In this document: positions 23,956 to 36,524 of the stretch, piece by piece | Position numbering within the stretch: position 1 is the stretch's first letter | Layout of the letters: each line of letters opens with the position of its first letter | Source of the DNA: Stomoxys calcitrans | Taxonomy: Eukaryota; Arthropoda; Insecta; Diptera; Muscidae | Length of the DNA stretch: 64,000 bases | NCBI RefSeq assembly: GCF_963082655.1 | Contig: NC_081555.1 | Location: 176,055,896 to 176,119,895 of the forward strand | Reading direction: 5' to 3' | The notes under the pieces: generated by a model | Seen by the model: the letters and a program-made list of their open reading frames with translations, nothing else | Databases searched by the model: none | Told to the model about the DNA's origin: nothing | Made by a program: the position numbers and the translations under genes

Positions 23956-25872
23956 ACTATTATATACCAAAAATTGGATATTCAGCACCATCACTTATCC
24001 AGTTTTCGCCGAAATTGGTTTAAAATAAGTATTTTATCCATTGAAGACGTTTATTGGTCAGATCGGTCTACACAGCATTATTTGATAACGGAAGGGGCGG
24101 ACCCTCCACTGTTACCCCAAAATCAAAAGTGGATCGATAAGGACAACATGGGATTCAAATGAAAGATATTCGGAAGTAAATTATGAATGTCATTAAAAAC
24201 TGAGTCCAAATAACTGGGAGGCCGCCCCAACTCCAAAACACGCTAAAATAGGTTCATTAGACGATTATGACAATATGGGACTTAAATGAAAGTTATTCGG
24301 GAGTAGATTACGAATATGGTCAGGAAGAAGAAATATGCTTTATAATTTGTTGATATCGGAAGGGGGCGGACCCTCCACCGTTACCCCAAAAATACCACTC
24401 AAAATCACAAGTGGACCGATAAAGACAATGGGGATATCAAATGAAAGGTATTGAAGAGTAGAATATGAATATGGTATTAAAAATTGGGTCCAAGTACACA
24501 GGAAGTCGCCCTAACTCCAAAATATCTAAAAGCATACAAATTGGTCGTGCATATCAATATGGGGCTTAAATGAAAGGTATTCGGAAGTAGAATACGATTT
24601 TGGCATAAAAAATCTGGGGTCACCCCAGCCCCCAAAAACGGCCCAAAAGGGCATATGACCCATTATGACTATATGAGACTCGGTTTGCTTGTTTTTTCCG
24701 TAGAATTAAAAAAAAGAAATCATAGGTTACATAATTTTTTTAATATATCGAATGATGGCTGGCCCTCCCCCTTACCAAAAATACACTGATAGGCACAATA
24801 TGGGTATCAAATGAAAGGTATTGGAGACTAAAAAACGAATATTGTATTAAATTTTGGGTCCAAGTACCCAGCGGTACCCAGATATATTCGAAAGTATTCG
24901 GCAGTAGATTACAAATATGACATAAAAAATTACGTCCATGTAATGGGAGGTCGCCCCACCCCCAAATACCCCCAAATGGGCATATCAGCCGACCATGGCT
25001 ATATGGGATTCAAATGAAAAATTTTTAGAAGTAGATTAAAAATATGATATTAAAATATGCGTTCAAGTCAAGATGACGCTTTTCCTCCTAAAAATACATC
25101 GAATAGGTTAATTGAACCATTATGGCAATATGGGACTCGAAAGGTATGAAAGGTATTTGAGAGTAGAAAACGAATTTGATTTCCAATTTTGGGGGTACGC
25201 CCTAAATCACCTCTTAAACTGAACTTTATTTCCGACCATAGCAATATGCAGCTTCAATCAACGGTATTTGGGAGCAAAGAAACAATTTGATATCTATTTT
25301 CAGGACAAAGTGCCGGGGGCCGCCCCAGCCTTAAAACACTCTCCAAACGGTCCATACATTTCGACCATGACAATATGGGGCTCAAAGTAAAGGGATTTGG
25401 GAGTGGACACGAATTTGATACCCATATTTGAATCGAAATGCCTCCTCTAAAAAGCACTTCTCATTACCCTCATTTCAAAAATACCAGATTGGTAATGCGA
25501 TTCGTTCGAAATTTTTTGCATTCTAACAGTCACAAAAAAACATGGTTTCTATTGTTTGGGGAGCAGCCCCACACCAAAAAACCCCTATTATATTAAATCT
25601 ATTTCGGGTGGAAATTTATTGATTTTTGGGAAATTTATATTCATTTTCGGAACAAAGATCCTGCGGTCCACCCCACCGTCAAACACAACTTATTTACCGA
25701 TCATGCCATTATGGGACTCATATGAAATGTGTCTGAAAGTAGAGCACGAATCTTATTTTTACTTTAATGGCCAAGTGACTACCCCCGAAAAACACCCTAA
25801 ACACGAAATATTTACCAATACGGTAATATGAAACTCAAAAGAAAGGCATTTGGGAGTAGAGTAAAAATTTGC
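23956..25872. repeat. Helitron-like/tract repeat family H, degenerate tandem units
   Basis: Units of roughly 110-190 bp carry ACTCAAATGAAAGGTATT, GGAGTAGATTACGAATATG, GGCGGACCCTCCACCGTTAC and GGTCGCCCCA-type G+C-rich blocks. The same family occurs at 37158-38400 and 40336-40740. All frames are interrupted. Assignment to Helitrons rests on the 5' end visible only in the second copy. Confidence 0.6.
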
Positions 25873-26065
25873 CCAGGAACGCAGCAGGGGCCAACTTCTC
25901 ACACATCAGTGCTTTCCTATTCAAGTTTAAACTCAACGATAAGGGACCTTCTTTATAGCTGAGTCCGAACGGCGTGCCGCAGTGCGACACCTCTTTAGGG
26001 AGAATTTTTTACATGACCATGCATGGCATGGTACCTCGCAAATGTCGCCAGCATTAAGAGGGGAT
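25873..26065 (-). mobile_element. tRNA-derived SINE, copy C (5'-truncated)
   Basis: Inverse of the SINE body: AACTTCTCACACATCAGTGC, CTGAGTCCGAACGGCGTGCC, GCAGTGCGACACCTCTTTAG, CATGGTACCTCGCAAATGTC, GCCAGCATTAAGAGG. The tRNA-like head is missing; sequence departs after about 26065. Confidence 0.85.
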
Positions 26066-26749
26066 AATCACCTCACACGGTTTCCGAGGAGGCAATCGAT
26101 ATAGCATATATCTGACACAGCATAATAAGGAAACTTACTACTCTCTAAGTGTTGTTTATGCCATTTTTACATTAGAAATTTTAAAATATTTTTCACTCCT
26201 ATCTGTCAAAATCTCAATACAGCACTCCAACTTTTGACAAGGTCCCACGTGATCCCATCGTGCGTTAACGCAAGTAAAGTAGTAAAAGCTTTGTAATATG
26301 GCTACGAATCAATGAATCGGCCCAAACCAGATTTTTATAGTTTTACAGCAATTAATTTATGTAATACATAAAGTTTTGACGTTGTAGGTCGAAAAACTAG
26401 GATGCACAGAAAAAAATTTGGCTGAAAATTTAAGATTTTTCCTTGCACAGAAAAAATGAAAATCTTGATTAAATTAAGAAATTTCTATATTTAACTAAAA
26501 ATTTTTCCGAAATTTGTCCTATAAATAAATTTGTGCTATTTATAAAGGATTTAGCAATTTTCATTTATGACAAGCTGAATAATTCAATTAAAGCGGTTAT
26601 CAATTCAATAAACTAATTTATTTGAAAACTATTTGCTCTTTCCACAAAACCTTTAATTGACTTAATTAAAATAAATAATTGGTATTTTGCGCATAAATAA
26701 ACAATTTTTTACTCCAGTCGATTAACTGCATCTGTGTGAAAGGGAACAC
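26066..26749. other. AT-rich intergenic DNA
   Basis: No gene seen. GAAAAATTTTT-rich segments (26400-26520) are low complexity. Confidence 0.4.
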
Positions 26750-27186
26750 AATATAATCTTGATCAAGGTACAGCAAAAATGTTTGCTAAAACAGCAACGT
26801 AAGGTTGAGACAACCTTAGGCATTAGTGGGACCAGCATATATCCAATATTGCATGAAAATTTGACCGTCAAAAAAATTCTGCAAAAATACGAAACAAACA
26901 ACAACAACATCGACTTGATGAGACACCCGCCATATAGTCCTGACTTGGCACGCTTGACTGAAAGGTCAACGTTTTTCGACACTTGAAAAGGCGGTTGATG
27001 CGTTTAGAATGCATGTTTTGGAGATACCTCAATCAGAGTGGCAAAAGTGCTTCGACAATTGGTTCAAACGCATGCAAAACTGTAACGATCTCAATTTGGA
27101 ATATTTTGAAAAACAATAAGGCGATTTTCGATGATTAATATTTGTTTTTGTGTTCTCTTATCCCGAAATATAAAAGGCAACCCTCG
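26750..27186 (+). pseudogene. mariner transposase remnant with internal deletion
   Basis: N-terminal piece ETTLGISGTSIYPILHENLT (about 26796-26860) is joined directly to the C-terminal piece HPPYSPDLA (about 26925), then RSTFFDT in one frame and, after a shift, EIPQSEWQKCFDNWFKRMQ (about 27027-27083) and YFEKQ before TAA at 27117-27119. The middle of the protein, including the first two catalytic Asp residues, is deleted, and the PND triad Asp after SPDLA is gone. The right end ATAAAAGGCAACCCTCG stops at 27186 next to TA. The same family recurs at 63846-64000. Confidence 0.82.
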
Positions 27187-27804
27187 TATTATACTCCAAA
27201 GTAGTATGTAGTTAAGGAGAAACTGTATGTGTATAAATATTGCACGCAATTCACATCATTGGTAAATAATTTCGTGGAAATTCCGTTCGTGTTGATTGCA
27301 AGTAACGTTTCTTTTTTACATTTCACACATCCTCTCTCATAAAAAATTGAACTTTAACGAACAAATAATTAAATAGCTGTAGTTCACATTATTTAATTCG
27401 CCGCATCATTTATCATCATACACTGGTGTATAGAGGGGTTCAAAAGTTGTTCATTATTGAAATATTTATTATTGTATAAAAAGTTGTAATGTTAATTTGT
27501 CTTTAAATAAAATTTCGTAAAAACTTTTTTTTGTATTCAGAAAAAATGTCCTAAATTTTGTCTTTGGGGAAAATTTAATTGAAATTTTGACTTTATAGCA
27601 AATTTGATTGAAATTTTGTTCTAAGCAAAACGTTACAGAAAAGTTCACTGAAATATATTCATACTTCATTGTAAGAACTGCACAATTGATGACCGCGACG
27701 ATAAATTTAAATAAATCTTTTGGCAACACTGGTTTAAACAGCTCAGTCACGTTTAGTGTTTTGTTTTACTGTCAAACTTCTTCAGTTTGGTCTAAAGTTT
27801 AACC
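27187..27804. other. Intergenic DNA with degenerate ATTTTGTCTTT-type repeats
   Basis: At 27535-27640 loosely repeated AATTTTGTCTTTGGGGAAAA, AATTGAAATTTTGACTTTAT and AGCAAATTTGATTGAAATTT resemble, in complement, the unit of the 29-bp array at 34311-36400. No gene seen. Confidence 0.4.
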
Positions 27805-28440
27805 ATGAATCGTCATGCAAATTAACAAAGCTTGCAAATTATTGAATTTTATTATCAAAACGCGTGCTGTGTTAAGAAAGTTCATAGCGCATAAGTTGTG
27901 TTCAGCGAATTGACGATTCTGGAGAGAAGATCAGTCAGAAACATTGCAAGAGCACCAATGCATCCAGAAGAAGTCACAGTTTGATGCGGTTTATGGGCTG
28001 GTGACATAATTGGACCGCACTTCTTCAAAGATGATGCGAATCGTAACATAACTGTGAATGGTGAGCGCTGTCTCAAGATGGTATCCAATTTTTTTTTGTC
28101 CAAAATGCAACAGCTTGACTAACATGACATGTGCTTTCAACAAGACGGTGCCAGATGCCACACAGCACGCATAACAACGTACTCATTGAGAGGCGAGTTC
28201 GATGAACACTTTAGATCGTGCGATTATTTCCTTCAGACTATTTTTGGTGGGGCTATGTTAAAGCTCATGTCTATAGAGACAAGCCCGTTTCAATTGACGC
28301 ATTGGAAGAAAACAAGCTTTTATTCGTGAGATACGGGCCGAAATGCTGGAAAGAGTATGCCAAGATTGGACTAAGCGAATGGGCCATTTGAGGCGCAGTC
28401 ACGGTCAACATTTGCATGAAATAATCTTCGAACATTAAAT
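27805..28440 (+). pseudogene. IS630/Tc1-mariner superfamily transposase remnant (second family)
   Basis: Starts MNRHAN (27805) and IIEFYYQNACCVKKVHSA-like sequence. A large deletion then joins directly to PMHPEEVTV, GLWAGDIIGPHFFKDDAN, ITVNGERC, FQQDGARCHTARIT (second catalytic Asp, about 28131) and FDEHFRSCDYFL. After shifts it continues MLERVCQDWTKRMGHLRRSH and GQHLHEIIFEH, with TAA at 28437-28439. Several frameshifts and stops. The CHTAR motif and LHEIIFEH ending differ from the mariner at 26750-27186, so two unrelated transposase lineages sit side by side. Inactive. Confidence 0.82.
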
Positions 28441-28544
28441 TATATGGACCGTACTATCGATTCAAATAAAGATTTCATTAATTTTTATTAATTCTGTGTT
28501 TTTAAATTTAAATACGAAATATGCGTCTCAGACCCCATAAAATA

Positions 28545-29465
28545 TATATGTTCTTGGTTGTCATGTCATTTTAAGCCGATCTATCCATGTCCGTCGGTCT
28601 GTCGGTTCGTTCGTCTGTCTGTCGAAAACACGCTTACTTTCGAAGGCGTAAAGCTAGGCGCTTGAAATTTTGCAAAAATACTTCTAATTAGTGTAGGTCG
28701 GTTGGGATTGTAAATGGACCAAATCGGTTCATGTTTTGATGTAGCTGCCATATAAACCGATTTTGGGTCTTGACTTCTTAAGCCTCTAGATGGCGCAATA
28801 CTCATCCGAATTGGCTGTAATTTTGCACGTTGTGTTTTGGTATCACTTCCAACAACTGTGCTAAGTATGATTCAAATCGGTTCATAATCTGGTATAACTG
28901 CCATATAAACCGATCTTGGATCTTGACTTCTTGAGCCGCTGAAGGGCGCAATCCTCATCCGATTTGGCTGAAATTTTGCGCGAGGTGTTTTGCTATGACT
29001 TCTAATAACTATGCTTAGTATGACGCAAATTGGTACATATCCTGATATAGCTGCCATATACACCGATCTGGGATCTTGACTTCTTGAGCCCCTAGAGGGC
29101 GCATTTCTTATCCGATTTGGCAGAACGTTTGTACAACGGCTTCTCTCATGGCTTTCAACATACGTGTCCAATATGGTCTGAATCAATCAATAGCTTGATA
29201 CAGCTCCCATATAAACTGATCTCCCGATTTTGCTTTTTGAGCCCCTGCAAGGCGCAATTCTTATCCGAATAGACTGAAATATTACACAATGACTTCTACA
29301 ATGTTCAGCATTCAATTTATTTATGGTCCGAATCGGACTATTACTTGCTATAGATCCAATAGCATAACAGTTTTTATTATTTGCCTTAAAAGAGATACCG
29401 CGCAAAAAACTCGACAAATACGATCCATGGTGAAGGGTATATAAGATTCGGCCCGGCCGAATTTA
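28545..29465 (-). repeat. R-family repeat
   Basis: Tail GACCCCATAAAATATATATG, CGATCTATCCATGTCCGTCG and GTCTGTCTGTCGAAAACACG. Then about five units with ATAGCTGCCATATAAACCGA, GGATCTTGACTTCTTGAGCC, TAGAGGGCGCA and TCATCCGATTTGGCTGAAAT. It finishes with the head ATTCGGCCCGGCCGAATTTA and CTCTTACTTGTT. ORFs 28581-28805, 28872-29186 and 29187-29417 are read from the units. Confidence 0.8.
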
Positions 29466-30175
29466 ACTCGCTCTTACTTGTTATTAATAAAAACTAAAAT
29501 TCTTCCAAATTTTATCATAGTTATAATTGAACAAAGCGTCTATATATTTGTGTTCCACTAGCATAGCAATGCTCAACTTTATTCATCATTCAAATGTAAA
29601 TCTCCTTCAGTATACCTAATAAAAGCAAATTAATCTACAAACAAAGCAGATATTAAAACACCAACTTTGGATTATTATGAAACACTAAACCATTATTTTC
29701 AGAAACAACTGTTCCAAAGTTTTTGTTTTCAAATGCTTTTATATGCATTATAAGCCAGTAAGGAAAGACAAAAGTCGGCCGGTGCCGACTATATAATACC
29801 TTGTACCTACCCTATAAATAAAAATTGGGAGCTATTACTAATTCTGTACCAAGTTGATGGACCTCACTGGAAGTTTTCAGAAGAATTGTAGAATCCGCAT
29901 TAAATTTTTAACAAATATGTTCAAGATGTAATAACTACGGCTCTATAAGTGCAAAAAGGGTGATGTATATATGAATATGGAAGTTAAAAATCAATCTGTA
30001 CCGATTTTTATAAAATATTACAAAAATAAAAAACAGTTATAAGAGAATTATACATGGCAATTTTCGTGACAATCGGTTGACAAATGACAACATTATTGCA
30101 AATTACTCAAAATCGGATGAATATATATATATATACATGGGAGCTATATTCAAATCTAAACCGGTTTCGACCATA

Positions 30176-31405
30176 CTCCTTATGCTGAGTTTACATGACA
30201 CATCATGATCGTACTCATCGTTTGTTGATTACAGCTTTTGTCTAAAACGGTACATCAATATTTCTTTTCTTTGATTTTATTTAATTTTTCATACTTTAAT
30301 TCTCATTTCTTATGCTGAGTTTACATGGCACATCTGATGTATGGTCATTGTAATAGTATTGGTGAAAACAAAGGTGTTTTCGTGACATGTATACATAACC
30401 ATCAGTCAGGGCTGAAAAATCAAAATTATTTGATTTTTTCGATGATTGACGTCTACCGTTGACAAAGAAATTTTTAATCATTAATTGACAGATATAGAAA
30501 AACACGTTCTGTGACAAATTATGCATGCAAATTTTCGTGACAATCGGTTGGCAAATGACAACATTATTGGCAAATATTCAACATCGGATGAATAAATATA
30601 TGGCAGCTATATTCAAATCTAAACCGGTTACGACTAAACTCCTTATGCTGAGTTTACATGACACATAATGATCGTACTCATTACAGCTTTTGCCTAAAAC
30701 GGTACATCGACTTTTTCTTTTCTTTGATTTTATTTAATTTTTCATACTTAACTTCTCATTTCTTATGCTAAGTTTACATGGCACATCTCATGTATGGTCA
30801 TTGTAATAGTATTGGTGAAAACAAAGGTGTATTCGTTACATGTACACTTAACAATCAGTGATGGGTGAAAAATCAAAATCATTTGTTTTTTGTCGATGAT
30901 TGACGTCTATCGATTACCGTTGACAAAGAAATGTTTAATTATTAATTGACAGATATTGAAAAACACGTTCTGTGACAAATAAGGTTAAGAAATCTGAAGT
31001 AAAGTATGAAAATTTAAATAAAATCAAAGAAAAGAAAACATCGATGTACCGTTTTAGGCAAAAGCTGTAATCAACACGTACCCTCGATGAGTACGATCTT
31101 AATGTGCCATGCAAACTCTGCATTAACCTTATTTGTCACATAATGAGTTTTTAAATATCTGTCAATTAATGACTACACTTTTCTTTGTCAACGGTAATCG
31201 ATAGACGTCAATCATCGAAAAAATCAAATGATTTTGATTTTTCAGTAATCGATAGACGTCATTCATCGAAAAGAAATCAAATGATTTTTAATTTTTCAGC
31301 CATAGCTGATGGTTATGTGTGCATGTCACGAATACACCTTTATTTTCACCAATACTATTACAATGACCATACATCAGATGTGCCATGTAAACTCAGCATT
31401 ATATA
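30176..31405. mobile_element. Nest of inverted-repeat MITEs (TTATGCTGAGTTTACATGGC family)
   Basis: Two distinct element ends share the outer motif ATGCTGAGTTTACATG. End A continues ACACATCATGATCGTACTCA; end B continues GCACATCTGATGTATGGTCA. End A occurs forward at about 30182 and 30645 and inverted at about 31040-31122. End B occurs forward at about 30312 and 30768 and inverted at about 31340-31405. The segment 30766-31122 has B at the left and inverted A at the right and looks like one complete element of about 357 bp. Interior ATTGACGTCTACCGTTGACA is shared. A 50-bp internal tandem duplication lies at about 31191-31300. Confidence 0.75.
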
Positions 31406-31958
31406 TATTGGTAGTCCAATTTCTATGAAATTCATAAGTAATGTCGAGAGTCATAATAAAATCATTCCTATCACATTTTGAGAGAATCGCTTAACAAGTG
31501 GCCACATTATTGCAATGTTGCTGTAAATGTAAATCGGACAAACATATATATGAGAGCTATATCTAAATCTGAACCGATTTCAACTAAACTTCTTAGACAA
31601 TGTGGTAGCTGTCGAGGAAAGCGTTGTGCAAAATGTTGGGAAGATTGTTAAATAAATACGCTTTCAGTGGCTTTTGAAATGAAAATCGGGCGACATCTAT
31701 ATTTGGGAGATATATTATCAATATGAACCGATTTCTATAAAATTCACCAGTATTATCGAGAGTTATAAGAAAATCCTTCTTGCCAAGAATCGATTAACAA
31801 ATGACCACATTATTGCAATATTAGACCAAATCGGACGAACATATATATGGGAGCTAAATCCAAATCTAAACCGATTTTTTCCAATTTCAATAGGCTTCGT
31901 CTTTTGGGTAAAAAAAATGGCTGTGCTAAATCTGAAGATGACTGGATGAAAATTGCGA

Positions 31959-32590
31959 ATGTGAGTGAAGATAAATTCCAAATTTAACTAGTGGAGACAC
32001 AAACCACTGACTTAACAGTCCTCTGTTACTGGCATTAGCAGAACACTGTTAAGGAACTTTGAGGGAATTAATTAATTTCAAAAACAAAAAAATATTTGTT
32101 CATAAAAAGTTAATTTCAGACAACACAAAAAAAACAAAAAAAAAATCTAGAAAATAATAAGGTGATCCAACATTAAAATTTAGTTCCCCCAATATCCTCA
32201 AGGTGTACTAACAAGATAAAGAAGATTGTAAAATTGATTGATCCACTGTGCAAAAATGGAAAATAGTAAGGCGATGAGACCGGTCTCAAACGACAGCTAG
32301 GGAAGCCTAGTTTCTTATACATATGCCCACGTTTTCCAAATAATCGTCTAACTGTCGAATCTTTGACAAAAACTCGACAAAATTACTCAAAAGACTCGAA
32401 AAGTCAAGTGTGCGTGAACCACTGTGTGAAAATGGAAAATAGTAAGCCGATGAGACCAGCATCAAACGACAGCTAGGGAAGCCTAGTTATATTATGTCCA
32501 TATACATATGTCCACATTTAGTGGAGATACAAACCACTGGCTTGGTTTGTGTCTCCACTAGTTAAATTCGCAATTTATCTTCACTCACAT
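31959..32590. mobile_element. 632-bp inverted-repeat element with 8-bp target duplication (hAT-like size class)
   Basis: Left end ATGTGAGTGAAGATAAATTC and right end complement AATTTATCTTCACTCACAT; inverted similarity continues about 55 bp through TTAACTAGTGGAGACACAAA. AATTGCGA flanks it on both sides (31951-31958, 32591-32598). Inside, a segment of about 65 bp is repeated directly (starts about 32243 and 32419; core AACGACAGCTAGGGAAGCCT). No coding region. Inserted into the R repeat: excision plus one duplication restores GATGAAAATTGCGAAC. Confidence 0.9.
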
Positions 32591-32720
32591 AATTGCGAAC
32601 TGTACTTTGTTCACAAATTTACATGGACAGACAGACGGACATAGCTAAATCGAATCAGAAAGTGATTCTGAGTCGATCGGTATACTTATAAAAAATATAC
32701 TTCTGGGTGTTTAGGGTATA

Positions 32721-34310
32721 AAAATTAAAAATAAAAATTGCGAAATTTTCTTTTAATTTTTGAAAATATTTAAAAAATTTGTATATGCTCTAAAAATTAA
32801 ATATATTAAGTGTGATCACAATCGATAATGGGTCCAAGTATTAAAAAGCGTTAATAGAGTAGATGACCAATAGTTCCAACTTCCAGTGTGATTTTATATA
32901 AATGCATACGTCAGTCAGCAGACTAACTAGCTCTGGGTGAGTTTATAAATTTCCCATTACAAATTTAATCATAAAAATAGTAATAATTCAAAAAAACACG
33001 TCAATATTTTTGCATACCATTAGCATAGCAATACTCAACTTTAGTCATCATTTAAAGGTAAATCCCCGTTTAGTATATCGGATAAAGGCAAACAACTTTT
33101 CATGTGGCAACCCTAGGCGAGGGTAATTAATAAGATCCCCACCAAACGTTTAATTCACAATTAAACGGTGAGTAAGCAAATGAACGGCGTTTAATCAAAG
33201 CATTCGAAGAGGCCAATAGCCATTACCATTAGAAATGTAGGAGAGTGAGCAATGGAGCGCTGGTAACAAATGCAGATAGCGTCATAAGACATCAATACTC
33301 GAATAATGTTATGCACAGTGAGCGAGCAGCAGCGAGCCCCCGCTTGGTTATGGCAATGCCTAACAATTGGCCGTTTTCGAAATTCTGTGGAAATCAGCCG
33401 ACAAGTCTGGTGTCTGGTGCTTATTGCAGGCGGGAAGGCAACGACTCAAATTGACATAGTCACGAGACATGGAATAAAACCAATAAAGACCTGGATGAGG
33501 GGATGGAGATGGAGATGGCAAGATTGCAAGCAACTATTAAAAGTGATATTCGTTTCCAAAGCTGATTCATTTGTCATGAATTGCAATTTTCTCAAGGTCG
33601 TCTTTGGAATTGCAATTTTTTCTCCAGCAATAATTTAAATTAGAATTACACCCAAGTTAGTTAGAGAATAAAAATGTTTTGAATTTATTAAAGAAAAATA
33701 CTTTAAAGGCAGAAATTTCCATCTATTAACATACGAGTATATGCAGATTTTGTTGGTTATTTCTTTTGCGGTTAATTCAAATGACAAAAATGTGTCATTT
33801 CAATTGTAATAAGCAGGTAACTCTAAAAATAGCAAAGATTGTTGGGGCTCCAAAGCCAGTGTTGCTTTCCTGTTGCTACGACCTTCAATGTTAAGCTACC
33901 TTTGATGCAAATCACTAAATGAAGATGTAGTATGAACGAATGAATAATTGCCCATTTAGGAAAATTTCCTGCTGCTTTATTTTTAGTCCAAAGCCCAAGG
34001 GTCCAGACAATATTTTTATACAACCGCTGTTATGTTGGCGTTTGGACACTTTCCTAGATTTCATTTTTTCCCAAATTTTAATTAGTTAAATGAATTGTGC
34101 AAAGAAACAAAGAAAAATGTTCAATGGTCATCAATTAAGAAAAATTCGCTTGGAAACATGCCATTTACGCATTGAAGAGAATCCTTAGAAAAGTTAAAAG
34201 GCTAATGGAGTACAAATCGTTCATAGACAATGTATGGAATTTTTCCATTGCAATATCTTCTAGATATTGATAAAAATCTGGAATGACATTATAAAACTTT
34301 ACATTTTGAC
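32721..34310. other. Mostly unique intergenic DNA, with a G+C-richer island at about 33160-33640
   Basis: The island stands out from its AT-rich surroundings and holds two overlapping plus ORFs (33245-33454, 33306-33638) without recognisable domains. It could be a transcript leader, a regulatory element or a short unrecognised exon. The rest shows nothing specific. Confidence 0.35.
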
Positions 34311-36400
34311 ATCTATGAAATTTTCTCTAAAGACAAAATTTCTATGAAATTTTCTCTAAAGACAAAATTTCTATGAAATTTTCTCTAAAGACAAAATTTC
34401 TATGAAATTTTCTCTAAAGACAAAATTTCTATGAAATTTTCTCTAAAGACAAAATTTCTATAAAATTTTCTCTAAAGACAAAATTTCTATAAAATTTTCT
34501 CTAAAGACAAAATTTCTATGAAATTTTCTCTAAAGACAAAATTTCTATGAAATTTTCTCTAAAGACAAAATTTCTATGAAATTTTCTCTAAAGACAAAAT
34601 TTCTATGAAATTTTCTCTAAAGACAAAATTTCTATGAAATTTTCTCTAAAGACAAAATTTCTATGAAATTTTCTCTAAAGACAAAATTTCTATGAAATTT
34701 TCTCTAAAGACAAAATTTCTATGAAATTTTCTCTAAAGACAAAATTTCTATGAAATTTTCTCTAAAGACAAAATTTCTATGAAATTTTCTCTAAAGACAA
34801 AATTTCTATGAAATTTTCTCTAAAGACAAAATTTCTATGAAATTTTCTCTAAAGACAAAATTTCTATGAAATTTTCTCTAAAGACAAAATTTCTATGAAA
34901 TTTTCTCTAAAGACAAAATTTCTATGAAATTTTCTCTAAAGACAAAATTTCTATGAAATTTTCTCTAAAGACAAAATTTCTATGAAATTTTCTCTAAAGA
35001 CAAAATTTCTATGAAATTTTCTCTAAAGACAAAATTTCTATGAAATTTTCTCTAAAGACAAAATTTCTATGAAATTTTCTCTAAAGACAAAATTTCTATG
35101 AAATTTTCTCTAAAGACAAAATTTCTATGAAATTTTCTCTAAAGACAAAATTTCTATGAAATTTTCTCTAAAGACAAAATTTCTATGAAATTTTCTCTAA
35201 AGACAAAATTTCTATGAAATTTTCTCTAAAGACAAAATTTCTATGAAATTTTCTCTAAAGACAAAATTTCTATGAAATTTTCTCTAAAGACAAAATTTCT
35301 ATGAAATTTTCTCTAAAGACAAAATTTCTATGAAATTTTCTCTAAAGACAAAATTTCTATGAAATTTTCTCTAAAGACAAAATTTCTATGAAATTTTCTC
35401 TAAAGACAAAATTTCTATGAAATTTTCTCTAAAGACAAAATTTCTATGAAATTTTCTCTAAAGACAAAATTTCTATGAAATTTTCTCTAAAGACAAAATT
35501 TCTATGAAATTTTCTCTAAAGACAAAATTTCTATGAAATTTTCTCTAAAGACAAAATTTCTATGAAATTTTCTCTAAAGACAAAATTTCTATGAAATTTT
35601 CTCTAAAGACAAAATTTCTATGAAATTTTCTCTAAAGACAAAATTTCTATGAAATTTTCTCTAAAGACAAAATTTCTATGAAATTTTCTCTAAAGACAAA
35701 ATTTCTATGAAATTTTCTCTAAAGACAAAATTTCTATGAAATTTTCTCTAAAGACAAAATTTCTATGAAATTTTCTCTAAAGACAAAATTTCTATGAAAT
35801 TTTCTCTAAAGACAAAATTTCTATAAAATTTTCTCTAAAGACAAAATTTCTATGAAATTTTCTCTAAAGACAAAATTTCTATGAAATTTTCTCTAAAGAC
35901 AAAATTTCTATAAAATTTTCTCTAAAGACAAAATTTCTATGAAATTTTCTCTAAAGACAAAATTTCTATGAAATTTTCTCTAAAGACAAAATTTCTATGA
36001 AATTTTCTCTAAAGACAAAATTTCTATGAAATTTTCTCTAAAGACAAAATTTCTATGAAATTTTCTCTAAAGACCAAATTTCTATGAAATTTTCTCTAAA
36101 GACAAAATTTCTATGAAATTTTCTCTAAAGACAAAATTTCTATGAAATTTTCTCTAAAGACAAAATTTCTATGAAATTTTCTCTAAAGACAAAATTTCTA
36201 TGAAATTTTCTATAAAGACAAAATATCTATGAAATTTTCTCTAAAGACAAAATTTCTATGAAATTTTCTCTAAAGACAAAATTTCTATGAAATTTTCTCT
36301 AAAGACAAAATTTCTATGAAATTATCTCTAAAGACACCATTTCTATGAAATTTTCTCTAAAGACAAAATTTCTATGAAATTTTCTCTAAAGACAAAATTT
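34311..36400. repeat. 29-bp tandem array, about 72 copies
   Basis: Unit TTCTATGAAATTTTCTCT plus AAAGACAAAAT (29 bp), repeated almost without change over about 2.1 kb. Rare variants (ATAAAATT for ATGAAATT at about 34460, 34490, 35823 and 35911; CAATTT/CCATTT-type changes at about 36075 and 36337) lie mostly toward the edges. The last units degrade into 36400-36475. The unit length is not a multiple of three and stops occur, so it is not coding. No spacers separate units. Confidence 0.97.
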
Positions 36401-36524
36401 TCAAGAGTTTTTTAAGACAAAATTTTCTCAAATGACAAAGTTTCTCTGAAAATTTCTCTGAAGACAAAATTTGGTCCGGTCTGAACCACAATATAATCAA
36501 CATCACTGTCAAATGTCGAGCTCA

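Larger units (their letters stand above)
29760..32720 (+). repeat. R-type repeat split by several insertions
   Basis: Head AGGAAAGACAAAAGTCGGCC then CCGACTATATAATACCTTGT. Units carry GGGAGCTATATTCAAATCTA and AACCGATTTCTATGAAATTC. The tail ACAGACAGACGGACATAGCT, GTGATTCTGAGTCGATCGGT, TATACTTCTGGGTGTTTAGG ends near 32720. Interrupted by the inverted-repeat cluster at 30176-31405 and by the 632-bp element at 31959-32590. Confidence 0.7.

Noticed and set aside
34311..36400. CRISPR-like appearance of regular short repeats
   Set aside because: Units are contiguous with no unique spacers, and the context is an animal genome. It is a simple tandem array.
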